Numbered from the stretch's first letter, positions 22,063 to 32,959 are shown. The stretch: 64,000 bases of DNA from Emiliania huxleyi CCMP1516 (GCF_000372725.1 NW_005197506.1:362177-426176); one strand, 5' to 3'. Notes: generated from the letters alone by a model not told the origin. Numbers and translations are program-made.

Positions 22063-22480
22063 CGCGTTGCCGCGAAGGAAAAAGAATTCGCGGTGAGCAA
22101 GAACCCCACACTGGACCGCGAATGGCCGCCCCAAATGGGACTCCGCACAGTGCGGGCGCTCGAGGTCGAGAAGCGGCTGACGATCAACAACAGCAAGGAC
22201 CAAGGTCGACGCGCTGGCGGCGCAGCTGCGCTACAACTTCAAGATCGCCAACAACGTAGCGTCGCTGTCGGTCGCTACAGCTAAGGAACTACCGACACTC
22301 GAGCCGCCAGAGGAGGGCGTTGTCTACCCCATACCAGCGGTCTGCCAGCGCATCGAGAAATGCTCGAGGAAGGGTTTATCAAACTCAAAATATGGACCAT
22401 TGGCGAGCTAACCGAGGCCAGCAAGCGCATCGAGGCTCTGGAGAAAACGGTGGAGAAGCTTGAGAGCCGCCGACGGCCCG
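22063..22480 (+). CDS. Unrecognised coiled-coil-type coding segment in shifting frames
   Basis: Protein-like sequence runs through 22090-22480 but changes frame twice: AVSKNPTLDREWPPQMGL and VRALEVEKRLTINNSK, then VDALAAQLRYNFKIANN and PTLEPPEEGVVYPIP, then a helix with KRIEALEKTVEKLES. The last part is a coiled coil. Whether the frame changes are short introns, sequencing errors or decay cannot be decided from the sequence. I do not recognise the family. Confidence 0.35.
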
Positions 22481-22499
22481 GAATTTCTTCCAGGCGGGG

Positions 22500-23188
22500 A
22501 GCGCCCATACACACACGATTCGGTTCGCTACTTCTACGAATAAATAAAGGCAGGCCAGCATGTACAGCAGCAAAAGCAGCCCCTCGTACACATTCATGGC
22601 GGCGTGCGGACGACGCGCGAGATAAAGTTGGAAATAGGCGTGTCCGGCAGCGAGCCGACCGGGGTGAGCGGGCGCGCCCGGGCGAGGTGAGCTTGATCTC
22701 GACCTGCACCTGTCCGCCGTCCACCCCGAGTTCTCCAGCACGTCGCCGCACGCCGCAGCGAGCTCCTCAATGAGGGAGTTGGCCGTCACCGAGCCGGGGG
22801 AGGGCGGGTCGTCGATCCCCTCCTCCGCCTCGAGATTCATAGGCGCGTCGGAGACAGAGACAGGGGGCGCCTCCCGGTCGCGCTGCACCAGGACGCCGAG
22901 GTTCATCAGCTTATCGACCGCCGACAGATCACTCCAGACAGCAGACAGGCCGACGTCTGCACACGGCCGGCCGGGCGAGAGGCTTGACACGATCCGACCC
23001 TGCGACCCTGACGCTGCTGCTCTAGCTATCAGACATGCGCTGCTGACTGCTGCCACAATGTGCGACCGGTGCTGACCCACTTGGCGGCCTTCCCGGTCAG
23101 TGGTGAGGCGCAGTCCAGAGCTGTCGATGGCGCGATGCCGCACTGGTCCCACATCGGTGACACGAGACCACCACGTTTGCCGGTCCAA
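22500..23188 (-). CDS. Possible small membrane protein, unrecognised
   Basis: An open minus-strand frame contains an acidic segment (SVSDAPMNLEAEEGIDDPP, SLIEELAAACGDVLENSG) and then a clear hydrophobic helix after MNVYEG (LLLLLYMLACLYLFVEVANR, ~22510-22590). The middle part looks non-coding and probably contains an intron. Only the membrane helix and acidic stretch are persuasive. Confidence 0.3.
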
Positions 23189-23394
23189 GAGAGAGGCACC
23201 GGCGCTGTCCTGAGAAGGTGCATGGTCCCTCTTGACTGCCCATGCGCGCGATGCTGTGTAGGCATAGCCTCGAGAGTGCCAGCAGCCAATCCGAGGCAGT
23301 TTGTGACGCGCATTGCGTCAGAAGCGTGCACGCGCTGGAAGGACACCTTCCTACTGGCCGTACGATCAGGTCGTCACTGAATGCTTGATACTAA

Positions 23395-24156
23395 GGCCGC
23401 GAGCTATGCAGGCGGTCAGTTGCCAGCTTGGCGCCGATGCGCCGCGCGATCTCCGCCTTGGTGCCGTATGATGGGACTCCGACCTCTGGAGCATCGCACA
23501 GCCCCTTGAGCTGCCCCCCGCTCAGGCCGCCGCTGGCGCGCAGCCGCTTCGCCAGCGCCTCCGAGTTGCCCCACCCCACATTCAGGCCCTTCTGATCGCA
23601 GAGCGGCTTGAGGCTGTGAGGCGGCAGCGCTCCAGCCAGGAGAAGTCGATCTCGGACTCAGGCGCGTCGCGCGTGCACCTCCTCCCGCTCTGACTCCGCT
23701 CTGACTCCGCACACTCCTCCTCCTCCTCCTCCGCTCCTCCTCCTCCTCCTCCTCCTCCCCCTCCCCCTCCTCCTCCTCCTCCTCCCCCTCCTCCTCCTCC
23801 CCCTCCTCCTCCTCCTCCCCCTCCTCCTCCTCCTCCTCCCCCTCCTCCTCCCCCTCCCCCTCCTCCTCCCCCTCCCCCTCCCCCTCCCCCTCCCCCTCCC
23901 CCTCTCCGCCCTCCCCTTCGGCCGCTGCCGCGCCCTCGTCCTCGCCACACCCGGCCAGGCTAAAGCGCGTGCGAAGCGCGTCACGAAGCCCGAGCAGGTT
24001 CTTCACGCTCACCTTGCCGCGCAACTCCTCCTCGTGGAGGTCGCGTAGAGCCTCTGGCTGCGCCTCTGCAAGCTCGCCACAGGTCGGCCAACGCTTCTGC
24101 AGCTTCTCCGCGCTCTTCTCGCCAAGGTTGTACCGTAAATGTGCCGCCACTTCCAA
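23395..24156 (-). CDS. Poly-Glu protein with two SAP-like motifs
   Basis: The N-terminal part (24156-23940) is helical (AAHLRYNLGEKSAEKLQKRW, then ELRGKVSVKNLLGLRDAL). A tract of ~60 residues that is nearly all Glu/Gly follows (23905-23700, antisense of CTC/CCC repeats). In another frame from ~23625 the C-terminus has two LK-x-LC motifs, LKPLCDQKGLNVGWGNSEAL and LKGLCDAPEVGVPSYGTKAE, each with the helix-loop-helix spacing of SAP DNA-binding motifs. A frame change after the Glu tract implies an intron or a repeat-length change. The ORF start is not an ATG, so an upstream exon is likely. DNA binding is inference from the SAP-like motifs. Confidence 0.5.
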
Positions 24157-24443
24157 GCTCCGCCGTCTTCGATCCTGACTTGATCCACCCCTTCACCACG
24201 GGGCGCCGTTTCTTCCGACGCGCCCGGCTACCGCGGCATGGAGGTTCTGGGCTCGCCCCGGCGCGGAGAAAGAAGTGGAGAAAGCAGAAACTTTTTATGC
24301 GTTGCGTGTGCTCCAAGTGCGTTTTTCACTGAGCTTCATTCACATTCTTCCTCCCTCAACGCCCGCCAGTCGCTTGTTTTGCTAGTTTGATTTTGTGGAT
24401 CGCAATATTATAGACCCGAATCATTCGAAGGTGCGGTCTACAA

Positions 24444-27400
24444 CTACAGCCGGCTCCTCAGCGCTGCCGCCGCCGCCGACAGCTCCTCCACCTTTGCCCG
24501 CACGGCGGCGGTCCACTCCGCCTGCCACGCCTCCCCTTTGCGCAACACCGCGCAACAGCCCGGGGGCACCCACCCAGCCGCCGGGTAGCCCTGCTTTGCC
24601 TGCTGCGCCAGCTGCCCGACCGCCTGCGCACGTGCTTCGGTGCGCGTGCGTCACGTGTGCGCTGCGGCAGGCGGCGCGCGTGCAGTCCTCGCACTCTCAA
24701 TACTACTACTAGCCTCGACGCAGCGGTGGCCCGCCGGGCCGCTCGCCAACGCGAGGGCGCGCGACGCGCTGCAGCCAAAGGCAGCGGCGACGGTCGGCAA
24801 GAACTTGATCGGGTGCGCGCAGCCGAGGCATAGTGTCGGCACGCGGGCGGCGCAGCTCTCCTCCTCTGCACGGCGGGGGGCGTTGAGGCTGTTCCGTAGG
24901 GGCCGGCGGGGAGGAAGGAGGAGAGGGGAGAGGGGAGAGGGGAGAGGGGAGAGGGGGGAGGGGAGAGGGGGGAGGGGAGAGGGGGGAGGGGGGAGGGGGG
25001 AGGGGGGAGAGGAGCGAGAGGGGGGAGAGGAGAGGGCGGCGCCCACGCCGGCGGCGATCTGCGCGGCAGCGACACCGACAGCGGTGTGTGGGTCGAGGAG
25101 GTAGCCGCAGCGCTGGTGCGTCTCGAGCATCGTGCGCAGCGTGAGCGCGTCGTCGACGGCGGCGCTGGCGACCCGCACGCGCAGCCACTCGCGCACGCGC
25201 GGCGGCAGCGTCAGCCCGCCCGCACCAAAATCCGCCTGAGACGGGACGCGGCATGGACGTGTCGTGGACATGCCCTGGCCGCGCCAGCGCGCGGTGCGAC
25301 ATGCCGGTGTACTGAGAGTGGGCTTAGCCCTCGCGTGGGTGCTGACCTGGAGACGTGGCGAGATGTGGCGAGATGTGGCGAGATGTGGCGAGATGTGGCG
25401 AGATGTGGAGAGATGTGGAGAGATGTGGCGAGATGTGGAGAGATGTGGCGAGATGTGGCGAGATGTGGCGAGATGTGGAGAGATGTGGCGAGATGTGGCG
25501 AGATGTGGCGAGATGTGGCGAGATGTGGCGAGATGTGGCGAGATGTGGCGAGATGTGGCGAGATGTGGCGAGATGTGGAGAGATGTGGCGAGATGTGGAG
25601 AGATGTGGCGAGATGTGGCGAGAGTGGACTTGGATCGGCACCACGGGCATCATGTGGTCTCAGTGGCCTTCCCAACGGCACACGTTGATCTGGCAGAGAT
25701 TGAACAGTCTTTCGGCCGTCTTGCGTGCGTGCGTGCGTGCGTGCTAGACTGGCGGCGTGGAGTTGTGCTGGAGTCCCTCGCCCTGAGTGTGCTGCAGTGT
25801 GCGTGCCCCCGCCCCCGTTGTCTACTTTACAGAGAGTGAGAGGCGGGCATCGCGCTGGCCTTCCGAGGGACTCGGCGTTGCCTGTCTGACTAGTCGACCT
25901 CTGCATGCCTGTCCGTTCTTCGACTGTCCGTGCGCGTGATCTGGGCGCGGGGTTGTGCTTTTGAGTGAGAGCTCAACGGACGGCGGTGTGTGCGCCTGCC
26001 AGCCGCGGACCGCCGCGGCGTCGCCGCCGCTCGCCACAAACAGCAGGCGCCACACGTTGTACGGCACCTAATCTCGGACAATCTCGGACGGTCTCGTACG
26101 GCACCTAGAGATATGGCGAGGTGTGGCGAGAACGTGGCGCCATACGTTGTGCGGCGCCTGGATGTCCCTCGAGGGCGGACTGCGCACTCTCGGGTGATCT
26201 CGGGTGATCTCGGGTGATCTCGGGTGATCTCGCGCCTGGATGTTCTCCCCCCCCCACGCGGTCTGTGAGACTGTGCCGTGCGCCCGCAGCTCGCCCGTGG
26301 CGAGGAGCCGGTGCAGCGCGTCGTTTGCGTTCGTGGCGGCGAGCAGCGTGATTGGAAGCCCCATCTGCTGCGCGAGAAGGCCCGCGGCAAGGTGTCCACC
26401 TGCCGAGATCACAGCCGAGATCACAGCCGAGATCACAGCCGAAATCACACGAGATCACCCCGAGATCACACGAGATCACCCCGAGATCACCCGAGATCAC
26501 CCCGACCCGCGGCAACGAGCCCACCTGCGCCGCACGGCACGGCGACGCGCGCGCGGCGCTCGCTCGAGCCCTCCGGCGGGCGGAGGTCGCCTACTCCCAT
26601 ACCTCCAGAGTCTCGAATCCAGGGTGGGTTCGGTCCCGTGGGTGGTGTGGTATCGAGCCCTCCGGCAGGCGGAGGTAGGCGTAGAAGTAGTGCACCACCT
26701 GCACGAGATGCGCCCGAGATGCGCCCGAGATGCGCCCGAGATGCGCCCGAGATGCGCCCGAGATGCGCCCGAGATGCGCCCGAGACGCGCCCATGATGCG
26801 CTTACCCGAGATGCGCCGAGATGCGCCCGAGATGCGCCCGAGATTGACCGAGATGCGCCCGAGATTGTCCGAGATTGTCCGAGATTGCACGACCTGCACG
26901 AGAAGCCGCACGACGTTGACCGAGTTGACCGAGCCGAGCCTGTGGGCCCGCTTGAACGCGGCGTCGCGAAAGGCGCGCCTAACGAACACTCAACTCCTCA
27001 CCACCTCGTGACAAACAACTCACCAGGCCGTGGCGAAGGGAAAGGCGCGCTCGAGCGGCACGTCGAGGTCGTCGCTGCTCCCCTCCACGCCGATCAGGTG
27101 CACGTTGCTCGCTGCCCGGGCGACAGACGTCATCTGCAGCTCCTGCACGGGCGAGATGGACGAGCACCTACACGAGATTGCGCGAGATTGCGCGAGATTG
27201 CATGAGATTGCATAGATTGCAGCGCGGGCGAGGTGGACGGGCACCCCTGCAGCGGGTAGAGCACGAGGATCTCGATCCCCTCGAGGCCGCGCACCGCCTC
27301 CATCGCCGACGAGCCGGTGTCGCCGGAGGTGCCCACCAGCAGCGTGAGCCGCTGGCGCCGCCGCCGCAGCAGGTGGCTGAGCGTGCGCCCGAGGACGGAC

Positions 27401-27826
27401 ATGCCGAGGTCCTTGAAGGCGAGCGTCGGGCCGTGCCACAGTTCGGCCACGTGCAGCTCGTCCGAGAGCGGCCGGAGCGAGACCACCTCCGCGTCGCCAA
27501 ACGAGGAAAACGCGGCCGAGACAATGCCGGCCAGGTCGAGCGGAGTGACGTCGGGGTCGTCGGCAGCGATGAAGCGCTTGAGCACCTCCTCACACAGCCG
27601 CGGGTAGGACAGCGATTCCCACGCAGAGAGTGTCCTCGGCGAGACCGGTTCGACAGCCGCCGGCCAGTACATGCCGCCTATCGTGCCACGAGTCGGCGTT
27701 CCGGAGTGAGCGCGTGGATGAGTCCCCGCGCGTGCCGCTGGCGACGCCGTCGGGCGCCCAGCCATTGAGCACCGCCTCAGAGAAGGAGGCGGGCTCGGCG
27801 CCGCCGAGCACGGACACGAACTTCAT
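24444..27826 (-). CDS. Threonine synthase, complete, 11 exons (535 aa)
   Basis: Exons: 27826-27748, 27677-27245, 27167-27024, 26978-26894, 26698-26659, 26590-26525, 26399-26236, 26067-25996, 25235-25043, 24865-24714, 24623-24444; every junction keeps phase. The PLP enzyme converts O-phosphohomoserine to threonine. Diagnostic blocks in order: SFSEAVLNGWAPDGGMYWP; ELWHGPTLAFKD (PLP lysine); LLVGTSGDTGSSA; SPVQELQMTSV; GSVNSVN; VQVVHYFYAYLR; VPCGAGGHLAAG (phosphate loop region); LPITLLAATNANDALHR; GYLLDPHTAVGVAAA; LGCAHPIKF. This is the THR4-like fungal/bacterial class. Donors are GC in introns 1, 5, 7, 8, 9 and 10 and GT in 2, 4 and 6. Intron 3 is either GT (27023) or GC (27050), both in phase, differing by nine residues. 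Introns 5 and 9 are the least certain. Most introns consist of minisatellites flanked by duplicated exon ends. Confidence 0.9.
24908..25035. repeat. GAGAGGGG purine minisatellite in intron 9
   Basis: Runs of GGGGAGAG and GGGGGGAG units on the plus strand, about 125 bp, inside intron 25042-24866. Confidence 0.9.
25350..25624. repeat. 10-bp minisatellite (CGAGATGTGG) inside threonine synthase intron 8
   Basis: About 27 units of CGAGATGTGG with scattered GGAG variants. It lies inside the 760-nt intron 25995-25236. Confidence 0.93.
26400..26524 (-). repeat. 12/11-bp GAGATCAC-type minisatellite filling intron 6
   Basis: Four 12-bp units CGAGATCACAGC followed by CGAGATCACCC/CACGAGATCA variants occupy nearly all of the intron. 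A ~23-bp imperfect duplicate (GCAGGTGG...TTGCCGCGGG) sits at both intron ends. Confidence 0.88.
26705..26890 (-). repeat. 11-bp CGAGATGCGCC minisatellite filling intron 4
   Basis: About 15 units, the last ones variant (CGAGATTGTC). Intron 26893-26699 is bounded by the duplicated segment TCTCGTGCAG|GT(C/G)GTGCA, with the AG|GT in each copy. Confidence 0.9.
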
Positions 27827-28385
27827 GGCAGGTCCAGCTTCAAAGCAGCACAACAAAGCCGTGGAGGGACTGTGGGGATATCCGAGGGGGGCGCCGTACA
27901 CGTGGCGATGGGCGGGCGCGGTACTGTTTTCTTCTTTGATTGCGAGCTCCATTTGCTGCTCCAATCGCCCCAAGTCACCGCGGAGGACTGTCCAAAAACC
28001 CTCCTCGGCGACATGGAGCCCGACGGGAACGCGGCTCGCGGGAGCTATGGTCTCCCACCCTCCTCCCCTATAGCCTCTCACAGTCTGGCGACAGTGGGGG
28101 GTGAGTGCGAATTTCCGCAGTGTGTGCGTCTTCTTGCTTTGAATAACACGTGGATGGTCCAAACCCTTACAGCTCGGCCCCTCGCATGTTGCGGCCAGTG
28201 AGGTTTTAGGTATGTTGTTGGCAAGTGAGGTGAGGAGCGGAAGGTGCGCACGCGTTTAATTCTTTGGTTACACTCTTTTCTATGTGCCAGTAGCGTCCGA
28301 CACAAGAAGAAATCGCGGGGATTCGCGCGTCATCGTCGGAGAGGTTGGGTTGGGCGGCGGAGGCGCTCGTGGTGTTCTTACGTAC
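27827..28385. promoter_or_regulatory. Divergent intergenic region between threonine synthase and the ARM/U-box gene
   Basis: About 560 bp separate the two starts, transcribed away from each other. No repeat array and no clear TATA element. A plus frame upstream of the U-box gene start (28284) is open but not conserved-looking and is treated as 5' leader. Confidence 0.4.
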
Positions 28386-30015
28386 ATGGCGGATCCAGTG
28401 GCCGCCGCGCTCAGCCGGCTCAATCAGACGGTGGAGGAGCTGGGCGCCCTCGCCGAGACGTACGCGAGCAGCGAGGCGTGGCCGCAGGCCATCGCTAGTC
28501 TGATATCCCCGTTGGCAGCGCCGGCCACGGCGGCGGCGGCGGCGAGCGCCCTCTCTTACCTCTCTGAACCAGCTGGAGTAGCCGAAAACAGTCACAACAT
28601 CATCCGTGAGGCGGGTGGCATCCCACCGCTCGTGGCGCTGCTTGCGGGCGGGGCGGAGTCAGTGGCCGCGGAGGATGCGGCGGGCGCGCTGTTTAATGTG
28701 GCGGCCACGTCGGCCAACAAAGAAGCGATCCGCGAGGCGGGCGGCATCCCGCCGCTCGTGGCGCTGCTGGCGGGCGGGGTGGAGTCAGGCGCGGCGGAGA
28801 ACGCGGCGGCCGCGCTGTGGAACATGGTGATCGGTTGCGACGTCAACAGCGACGCCATCCGCGAGGCGGGAGCCATCCCGCAGCTCGTGGCGCTGCTAGC
28901 GGGCGGGGTGGAGTCCAAGACGGCGGAGAACGCAGCGGGCGCGCTGTTGGGCCTGTCGAGAAATGATGGAGCTCACGCTGCTATCCGTGAGGCGGGAGCC
29001 ATCCCGCCGCTCGTGGCGATGCTGGCGGGCGGGGCGGAGTCCAAGACGGCGGAGAACGCGGCGGGTGTGCTGTGCAACATGGCATCCGGGAACACGGCCA
29101 CCTGCGACGCCATTCGCGAGGCGGGTGCAATCCCGCAGCTCGTGGCGCTGCTGGCGGTCGGGACAGAGTCAGGGGCGGCGGAGAACGCGGTGGGTGCGCT
29201 GGCGAACCTGGCAATCGATTGCGACGTCAACAGAGACGCCATTCGCGAGGCGGGCGGCATCCCGTCGCTCGTGGCGCTGCTGGCGGGTGGGGCGGCTTCG
29301 GGCGTGGCGGAGACTGCGGCGGACACGTTGAAAGAAATGGAGCACTTCGACGCGGTGCTGTCGGCCGTCGCCAGCGCCCACGCCGACACCGCCGCCTTCG
29401 AAGACTTGCACGCTGCACTCGTCAACGCGGCCACCGCCCGGCTGGAGGCGGCGGAGGCGGGCACCGACGTGGCGGCGCTCGAGCGCGCCATCGAGCAGGC
29501 CGCGGCCGTGGCGGTGGCGGCCGCCGCGCTCGAGCGGGCGCGCGGCCGGGTCGCGGAGATCAACGGCGAGGCGGAGCGGCGCGCGCGGCGCGAGTCGTTT
29601 GGGCTGGGCGCGCTGCCGCCGCCCGAGGAGTTCAACTGCCCGCTGACGCTCGAGCAGATGCGCGGTGCGCGCCCCCTCGCTCTCCTCCCCGTCCGTCCCG
29701 TCTTGGCCATGCCTATCTTCCTGCCTCACGCCGCGCGCAGACCCGGTGGTGGCCTCGGACGGCAACTCGTACGAGCGCGCCGCCATCGAACGCGTGCTCC
29801 GCGGCGACGGCCTCAGCCCCTTGACGCGGCAGCCGCTCGAGCGGACCCTCTTCCCCAACCGCGCGCTCAAGCGGCGCATCGAGGAGTACGAGGAGAGGGA
29901 CTTGCAGATCGCGGCGATGGTCGTGGCGGCGACGGGCGAGCGCGGCGAGGCAAGCGGAAGCGCCGAGCCCGCGCCAAAGCGGAGCCGCACTCGACGCTCC
30001 AGCCAGGTGACGTGA
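28386..30015 (+). CDS. Armadillo-repeat protein with C-terminal U-box (putative E3 ubiquitin ligase, 517 aa)
   Basis: Exons 28386-29664 and 29741-30015; a 76-nt GT-AG intron splits the U-box (QMR|DPVVASDGNSYERAAIE) in phase 1. Residues ~70-320 hold six nearly identical ~42-residue armadillo repeats, each with AIREAG(G/A)IP-x-LVALLAGG. A helical Ala/Glu segment (residues 330-410) follows, then the U-box from PPEEFNCPLTLEQMR to PLERTLFPNRALKRRIEEYE. U-boxes recruit ubiquitin-charged E2 enzymes; ARM repeats bind substrate. The C-terminus ends in a basic, nuclear-localisation-like stretch (PKRSRTRR). The order ARM then U-box is the reverse of plant PUB-ARM proteins. I start at MADPVAAAL; upstream in-frame ATG codons read Arg-rich sequence. 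Confidence 0.9.
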
Positions 30016-30220
30016 GCAGCGTGGCTTGTGCGCTGTGGGGCCACGGAGCACGACGCTGGCTCGTGGTCATCAGAGAGCGCGAGCATGGCACGAGCTGTAC
30101 TCCTAATACGCGAGCTGTCTTGCAGCGGAGCGGCTGGCTGTGCACGAAGAGGAGCGCGTGCGCAAGTGTGAGTGAGTGAGTGATTGAGAGTGAGACACAC
30201 ACTCACACGAGACACACAAT

Positions 30221-30251
<31 letters not shown>

Positions 30252-32180
30252 GCGCGCGTGCGCCAGGACGGCGCGCGCGCGGTCGGCTATACGGTTGTGT
30301 ACGTCCATGCCGCATGCGCATTTGACCAAATACGTGGCTTGACAGAGATGCCCGGGCCGCCGGGCGCTGGGGCCGACCGGGCCCCGGCTCGAACATAGTT
30401 CGAACAAGCTTATATGGGAAAAAAACTTCGTAACTCCTTGGCGACGAGCCGCGGGCTTTTGCCACTGCGTGCCAGCCTCAGACAGCCGGGCCGCCCGAGA
30501 GTTTTACTGACGAGTTTCTCTCGCGGGGGCGGCCCGGCACAACCAACCCTGTGCTCAGCACAAAAAAATTCTGGCGCAGCGGCCGGCACCAGCCGCGCCA
30601 GCTGTCGACAGATGTCGACAGATTCGACGGATTTGATGGATCCCTTGATGGTCCGATGGGCGACGGGCGACCCCCCCAAACCCCCCCACCAGGTCTCGAA
30701 CCTGCCTCCACTCGCTCGAATCAGGCGCTTCGAACGGCTTTGCAAGCCCGGGCTTGCAAAATTGACGACGAATGCGCTTCACCGCCTCATATAGTACCAT
30801 TTTACTGCTTCAGCACCAACGCCACGCTACGTTCTAGGGACGCAGAGCGCGCACTGAGAGACCACTCATATCGCTGTTGCGGGGCGGCAATGTGACTGGA
30901 CTCGCCGTGCGCGCCCAGCTAACCCTAGCCACCAGCCTTCGCCATACCCAGGTACGGTCGTACCAGTCTCTCCACCCAGTCATCCCAATCCTCGGGCGAC
31001 CGCGCAGCTGCGCTACTCACAGGCAGTCTCCCTGCCTCAGCTGTTACAGGCACCACCCGACGACGAGCCGGGGCAGGGCTCGCTGCGCCAGCTGCACAGC
31101 AGTACGCCACAACACAACATATTATCCAACATAACCTCTCCCTGAGTGCCCTACCCTTGCGGGCTCAGTTGCCGCATTAGGAGCCTTCGCACCGCGAGTG
31201 GGCTCAGGTGGGATCCACACAGAGAGAGGTTCAGTACAGAGCCGCACTCTACACACCTTACCCCCCTACTCGGGCGGCATCGTGGTGAGACCCTGGGCAG
31301 TCAGAGAGGCTGGCAGTAAGTGGCGGGCTATGAAGTCGGGCCTCTCCCGACCCGCCATCGTTGCCTAAGGGAGGATCCTATCGGCCACTAGACCATGACA
31401 GATCAGAGGCGTACATGCCCTGTCCCAGCTCCCCCACTCCTCACACTGGGTTTGCAGTGCGCGACCTCGCCACCTCGCTACCAGGGCAAACCCCCTCTCT
31501 CCCCCTAGGTGCTGCACTGGACGTCCATAGAAGGCGCGCGGCAGAGGCGGGAGGGAGGCGGGGAGAATCTAGCTCGCTCTGGCAGGGAGGCAAGGGTGTG
31601 ACAGAGTGTTTGGGTGAGAACAGGCGGAGCGTGTGTGCCTGGGCGCGATTGGGAGGGCACTTGTGACGAGGCATGGTTAGGCGAGTGGCAGTCGCTGGTG
31701 CGGACTTGCTGAGTGGTGTGTGCTCCTTTTTGCTTGCTAAGACTGGAACAATTTTTTTAGCTTATATGGCGCGGTTATAACGCTGCCGTAGAGTACAGTT
31801 GCGCAATACATAGTTCGAACAAGCTTTTATACGGCGCGGTTTTAAAAGTTAAAACGCGCTGCCGTACAGTTGCTCTGCAGGCGACTTCGGACTTGCACAC
31901 CCAGTGGGTTACGGTTTGCGCGCCGCCACAGACCGCCTCTCCACCACCCTCTCGCGCCCAGGGACAATTTGTCAAATTGATGATTGTTTCGACAATGCTG
32001 TCTTAGAAAGGTTCGACGACCTGCGGGCACCGCCCTGGGGTGCCGCCTCGGTACAAAATCTGCCCGCGGGCCGAGGGCCGACCCTCACAGATCACAGATC
32101 ACTTGTACTACCCGACCCCGTCGTAGTTGAACGTACCCCCTTCTCGACGAATCTTCATTCGCGAGGAAGGACAGGTATCA
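30016..32180. other. Repeat- and palindrome-containing intergenic region
   Basis: Contains AC/CG dinucleotide runs (30215-30260), a perfect 22-bp palindrome (30739-30760), and the motif ACATAGTTCGAACAAGCTT twice in the same orientation (~30395 and ~31807), with related AT-rich flanks. Those two copies could be ends of a ~1.4-kb element, but nothing between them looks like a transposase. A small minus frame (31110-30925) ends WVERLVRPYLGMAKAGG and is not called. Confidence 0.45.
30739..30760. repeat. 22-bp perfect palindrome
   Basis: TTTGCAAGCCC followed directly by its complement; includes a CCCGGG core. Confidence 0.85.
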
Positions 32181-32182
32181 GC

Positions 32183-32745
32183 TTACAAAGTCTCCGCGAG
32201 GGGGCTAGGCAGCTCGATCCTCTCTAGCCGTTGCTGCTCGGCTACGCCAACCGCCCGGTTCCGCCTGGCCCGCGCCGCCGCCTGCGTCAGCAGCCGCTGC
32301 TTCAGGGCGGCGACGCCCTCTAGCAGCTCGTCGAGGCGCCGCCGCTCCATGTCGAACCCGGCGCGCAACCTCTCCTGCACCTCATGCGCCGTGGGCTGAG
32401 GTGGAGCAGCGGCCAAGTTGCTCCCGTCGACTGCGGCGCGAGTGAAGATCATTATCGAGTCATAGAGCCACGGGCACTTGCCCATGCACGTACGCAGAGC
32501 GTTGCACCCCTTACGCGCCTCCGCACCACCGCCCTTGGCTTCGGTGCAGCCTGCGTACGCGCGCTTGCCCTCCTTGACGAGCGCATCGCGGTAGGATATT
32601 GCTTCGCCCGACCAGAACCGGAACGGCCCATAGTTGCCGCATGTACTCTGCGGGAGTAATTTGTGTGAGCACTGAAGCGCCGTGGCGTTGAGCGTTGCGG
32701 CGATGGACGCTCTTATTTCCCCCCAGGTTTGACCGCGCAGCTTTC
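32183..32745 (-). CDS. Unrecognised Cys-containing protein fragment with a coiled coil
   Basis: The minus frame is open from just after a TGA at ~32750 to the stop at 32183 (187 codons) and has no upstream ATG, so it is probably the last exon of a gene. The first half is Cys-containing and globular (CGNYGPFRFWSGEAISYRDA; ARKGCNALRTCMGKCPWLYD). The second is a coiled coil (ERRRLDELLEGVAALKQRLL). Function unknown. Its beginning overlaps one arm of the 24-bp inverted repeat. Confidence 0.4.
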
Positions 32746-32867
32746 AAAACTCGACGATATCTTCCGGAAAGACTGAACTTCCCGCAGGCGCCGCGGCAGC
32801 ATGAGAGGCGCAGAGAGGCTGGGAGTGCTCGACGAGTCTTGCGAGCTGCGCGGTCAAACCTGGGGGG
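32719..32867. repeat. Perfect 24-bp inverted repeat with 101-bp spacer
   Basis: Left arm 32719-32742 and right arm 32844-32867 are exact complements (CCCCCCAGGTTTGACCGCGC...). This is typical of a small inverted-repeat element or a structured RNA. No target-site duplication is obvious. Confidence 0.85.
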
Positions 32868-32959
32868 GGAACTGACCGCATCAGGGTGGACTTCCGAATC
32901 ACAAACCTACCTGGGTGAGCACCTCTGACGGTTCTCGCTCCCCATCGAGCTCTTCTTGC

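Noticed and set aside
25350-25624. CRISPR-like array
   Set aside because: Units are 10 bp head to tail with no spacers, inside an intron of a eukaryotic gene.
26240-27205. Plus-strand 321-residue frame
   Set aside because: It runs opposite threonine synthase exons and through its repeat introns; no family features.
28284-28385. Upstream start for the ARM/U-box protein
   Set aside because: The extra N-terminus is Arg-rich and unlike the rest; MADPVAAAL gives a better start.
30395-31830. 1.4-kb transposon bounded by ACATAGTTCGAACAAGCTT
   Set aside because: The end match is short, no target duplication was found and no transposase-like frame lies between.
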